Of a stretch of DNA of 7,768 nt, positions 7,047 through 7,768 are shown in pieces (within the stretch, counting starts at the first letter, position 1; every line of letters starts with the position of its first letter). The stretch covers positions 1 to 7,768 of the forward strand of contig JBKJLF010000718.1 in NCBI GenBank assembly GCA_046597185.1, read 5' to 3'. The notes below the pieces were generated by a model. That model ran no database searches. It saw nothing but the letters and a program-made list of their open reading frames with translations, and had not been told where the DNA came from. The translations under genes and the position numbers were made by a program. This stretch comes from CAMBDR01 sp046597185 (GTDB lineage Bacteria; Pseudomonadota; Gammaproteobacteria; Burkholderiales; Burkholderiaceae_D).

Positions 7047-7768
7047 GCTTGAGCACCCCTCGGCCTAGTTTGATAGGCTGCCCTTAGCGAATCAAGTGTT
7101 TCTTGCCTAATACGTTGCAGTATTTCAGGGCTGATTCTTAAATAGTTCTCGTGAGTAAGCAGTCGTTCAAAGGCCGCTACAGCGGCAGCATATTGTTTCG
7201 CCGCGCTCACTTCAGCTTCTTGTGCTGCTCGGTGTTTGGCCATAAGTCTTTCTTCCTCGTCGCGGCTGCGGATGTATTCACTTTGTGCCGATTCCTTTAC
7301 TTGGCGTTCCCTGATGGCAAGCTCTTCATCAATCTCAATTTTCCGCAAATAGGTTTTGGTTTTTCCGGTGAGAAAGGCATCAATCCCAGCACCACGCAAT
7401 GCCCAACCCCAAATGATTGGTGTGATGTCAATGAGGCCGAAGAATAAAGCGATGACCAGCGCTGTTATTTTCACGCTACCTGAATCCTTAGATTTAATGC
7501 TATCTTCGTCAAATAGTAATTTTTTGAGCGCACTAAATTCCGCGTCGAGGTTTTTACTATTCGCAATGCTGGATTGAGATTGTGCGAACAACTTGTTTTT
7601 TTGGGAGTCTTCCCTCAATATTCCCAGTGCTTGTGTCGCTATCTTATAATTCTGCGAGTCGGTTTCAAGAGTTTTTGTTTTTAATTCTTTTTCCTTCACT
7701 AATGAATTAATAGCGCCATTAAGGCGCTTGCATCCTTCATCGAGTTTGTTAACCTTTATTTTCTGTGC
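7043..7768 (-). CDS. DUF4407-like membrane protein, 5'-truncated by window
   Basis: The frame is open to the window edge: before the GTG at 7699 it continues as AQKIKVNKLDEGCKRLNGAI, so that GTG is internal and 241 C-terminal residues are visible. The fragment has a long charged helical region (about 1-95), one strongly hydrophobic segment ITALVIALFFGLIDITPIIW (about 101-120) and a second charged, Ala/Glu-rich probable coiled coil (about 138-205). The LIDITPI motif followed by a glycine-rich loop and a D-A-F-L sequence recalls the last membrane segment of DUF4407 proteins, which have several membrane helices with a large coiled coil between. Earlier membrane segments, if present, are outside the window. 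It is the most upstream visible gene of the operon and ends within the start codon of the GTPase gene. It could anchor or sense for the GTPase at the membrane; that role is inferred. Confidence 0.65.
   Translation of the reverse strand, partial: AQKIKVNKLDEGCKRLNGAINSLVKEKELKTKTLETDSQNYKIATQALGILREDSQKNKLFAQSQSSIANSKNLDAEFSALKKLLFDEDSIKSKDSGSVKITALVIALFFGLIDITPIIWGWALRGAGIDAFLTGKTKTYLRKIEIDEELAIRERQVKESAQSEYIRSRDEEERLMAKHRAAQEAEVSAAKQYAAAVAAFERLLTHENYLRISPEILQRIRQETLDSLRAAYQTRPRGAQA
7056..7061 (-). promoter_or_regulatory. Shine-Dalgarno for the GTG start of the GTPase
   Basis: GAGGGG lies 9 nt before GTG at 7046, inside the last codons of the upstream gene. With the in-frame TAG upstream, it supports the GTG start. 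Confidence 0.55.

Overview
The window joins two blocks. Bases 1-2071 are the right-hand part of an IS66-family insertion sequence on the + strand: the end of tnpB, a complete tnpC transposase, and a right terminal inverted repeat whose outer end reads GTAAGCG when read inward. The left end of the element lies before base 1. Bases 2226-7768 are a tightly packed four-gene operon on the - strand whose promoter and first codons lie beyond base 7768.

In transcription order the operon encodes: (1) a partial membrane protein with long charged helices around one hydrophobic segment, resembling DUF4407 proteins; (2) a 953-residue dynamin-like GTPase that clearly matches the Escherichia coli CrfC (YjdA/RdcA) family; (3) a 294-residue protein resembling the E. 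coli partner YjcZ (RdcB); (4) a patatin-like phospholipase with an intact serine/aspartate catalytic dyad. Genes 1/2 and 2/3 overlap by 4 nt (GTGA and TTGA) and genes 3/4 by 14 nt, so translation is probably coupled. Two of the three internal starts are non-ATG (GTG, TTG), each with a well-placed Shine-Dalgarno sequence.

Between the blocks, bases 2072-2225 hold a short hairpin and, on the - strand, a strong ribosome-binding site followed by ATG and eight codons (MNQVNCYI). These run straight into the IS66 end. The insertion therefore appears to have cut a further gene immediately after its start. The eight residues faintly recall the start of IS110-type transposases, but this is too short to decide.

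The organism is probably a proteobacterium: CrfC/RdcB pairs are best known from Gammaproteobacteria and IS66 is common there. Species cannot be told from this window. Base composition varies sharply: the sample line at 4981-5040 in the GTPase gene is 30% GC, while 2941-3000 in the patatin gene is 60%. This and the neighbouring IS suggest accessory DNA. The most interesting point is the combination of a membrane-remodelling-type GTPase pair, a membrane protein and a lipid hydrolase in one coupled operon. It would suit a membrane-acting defence or stress system, but that role is inferred from gene content only.
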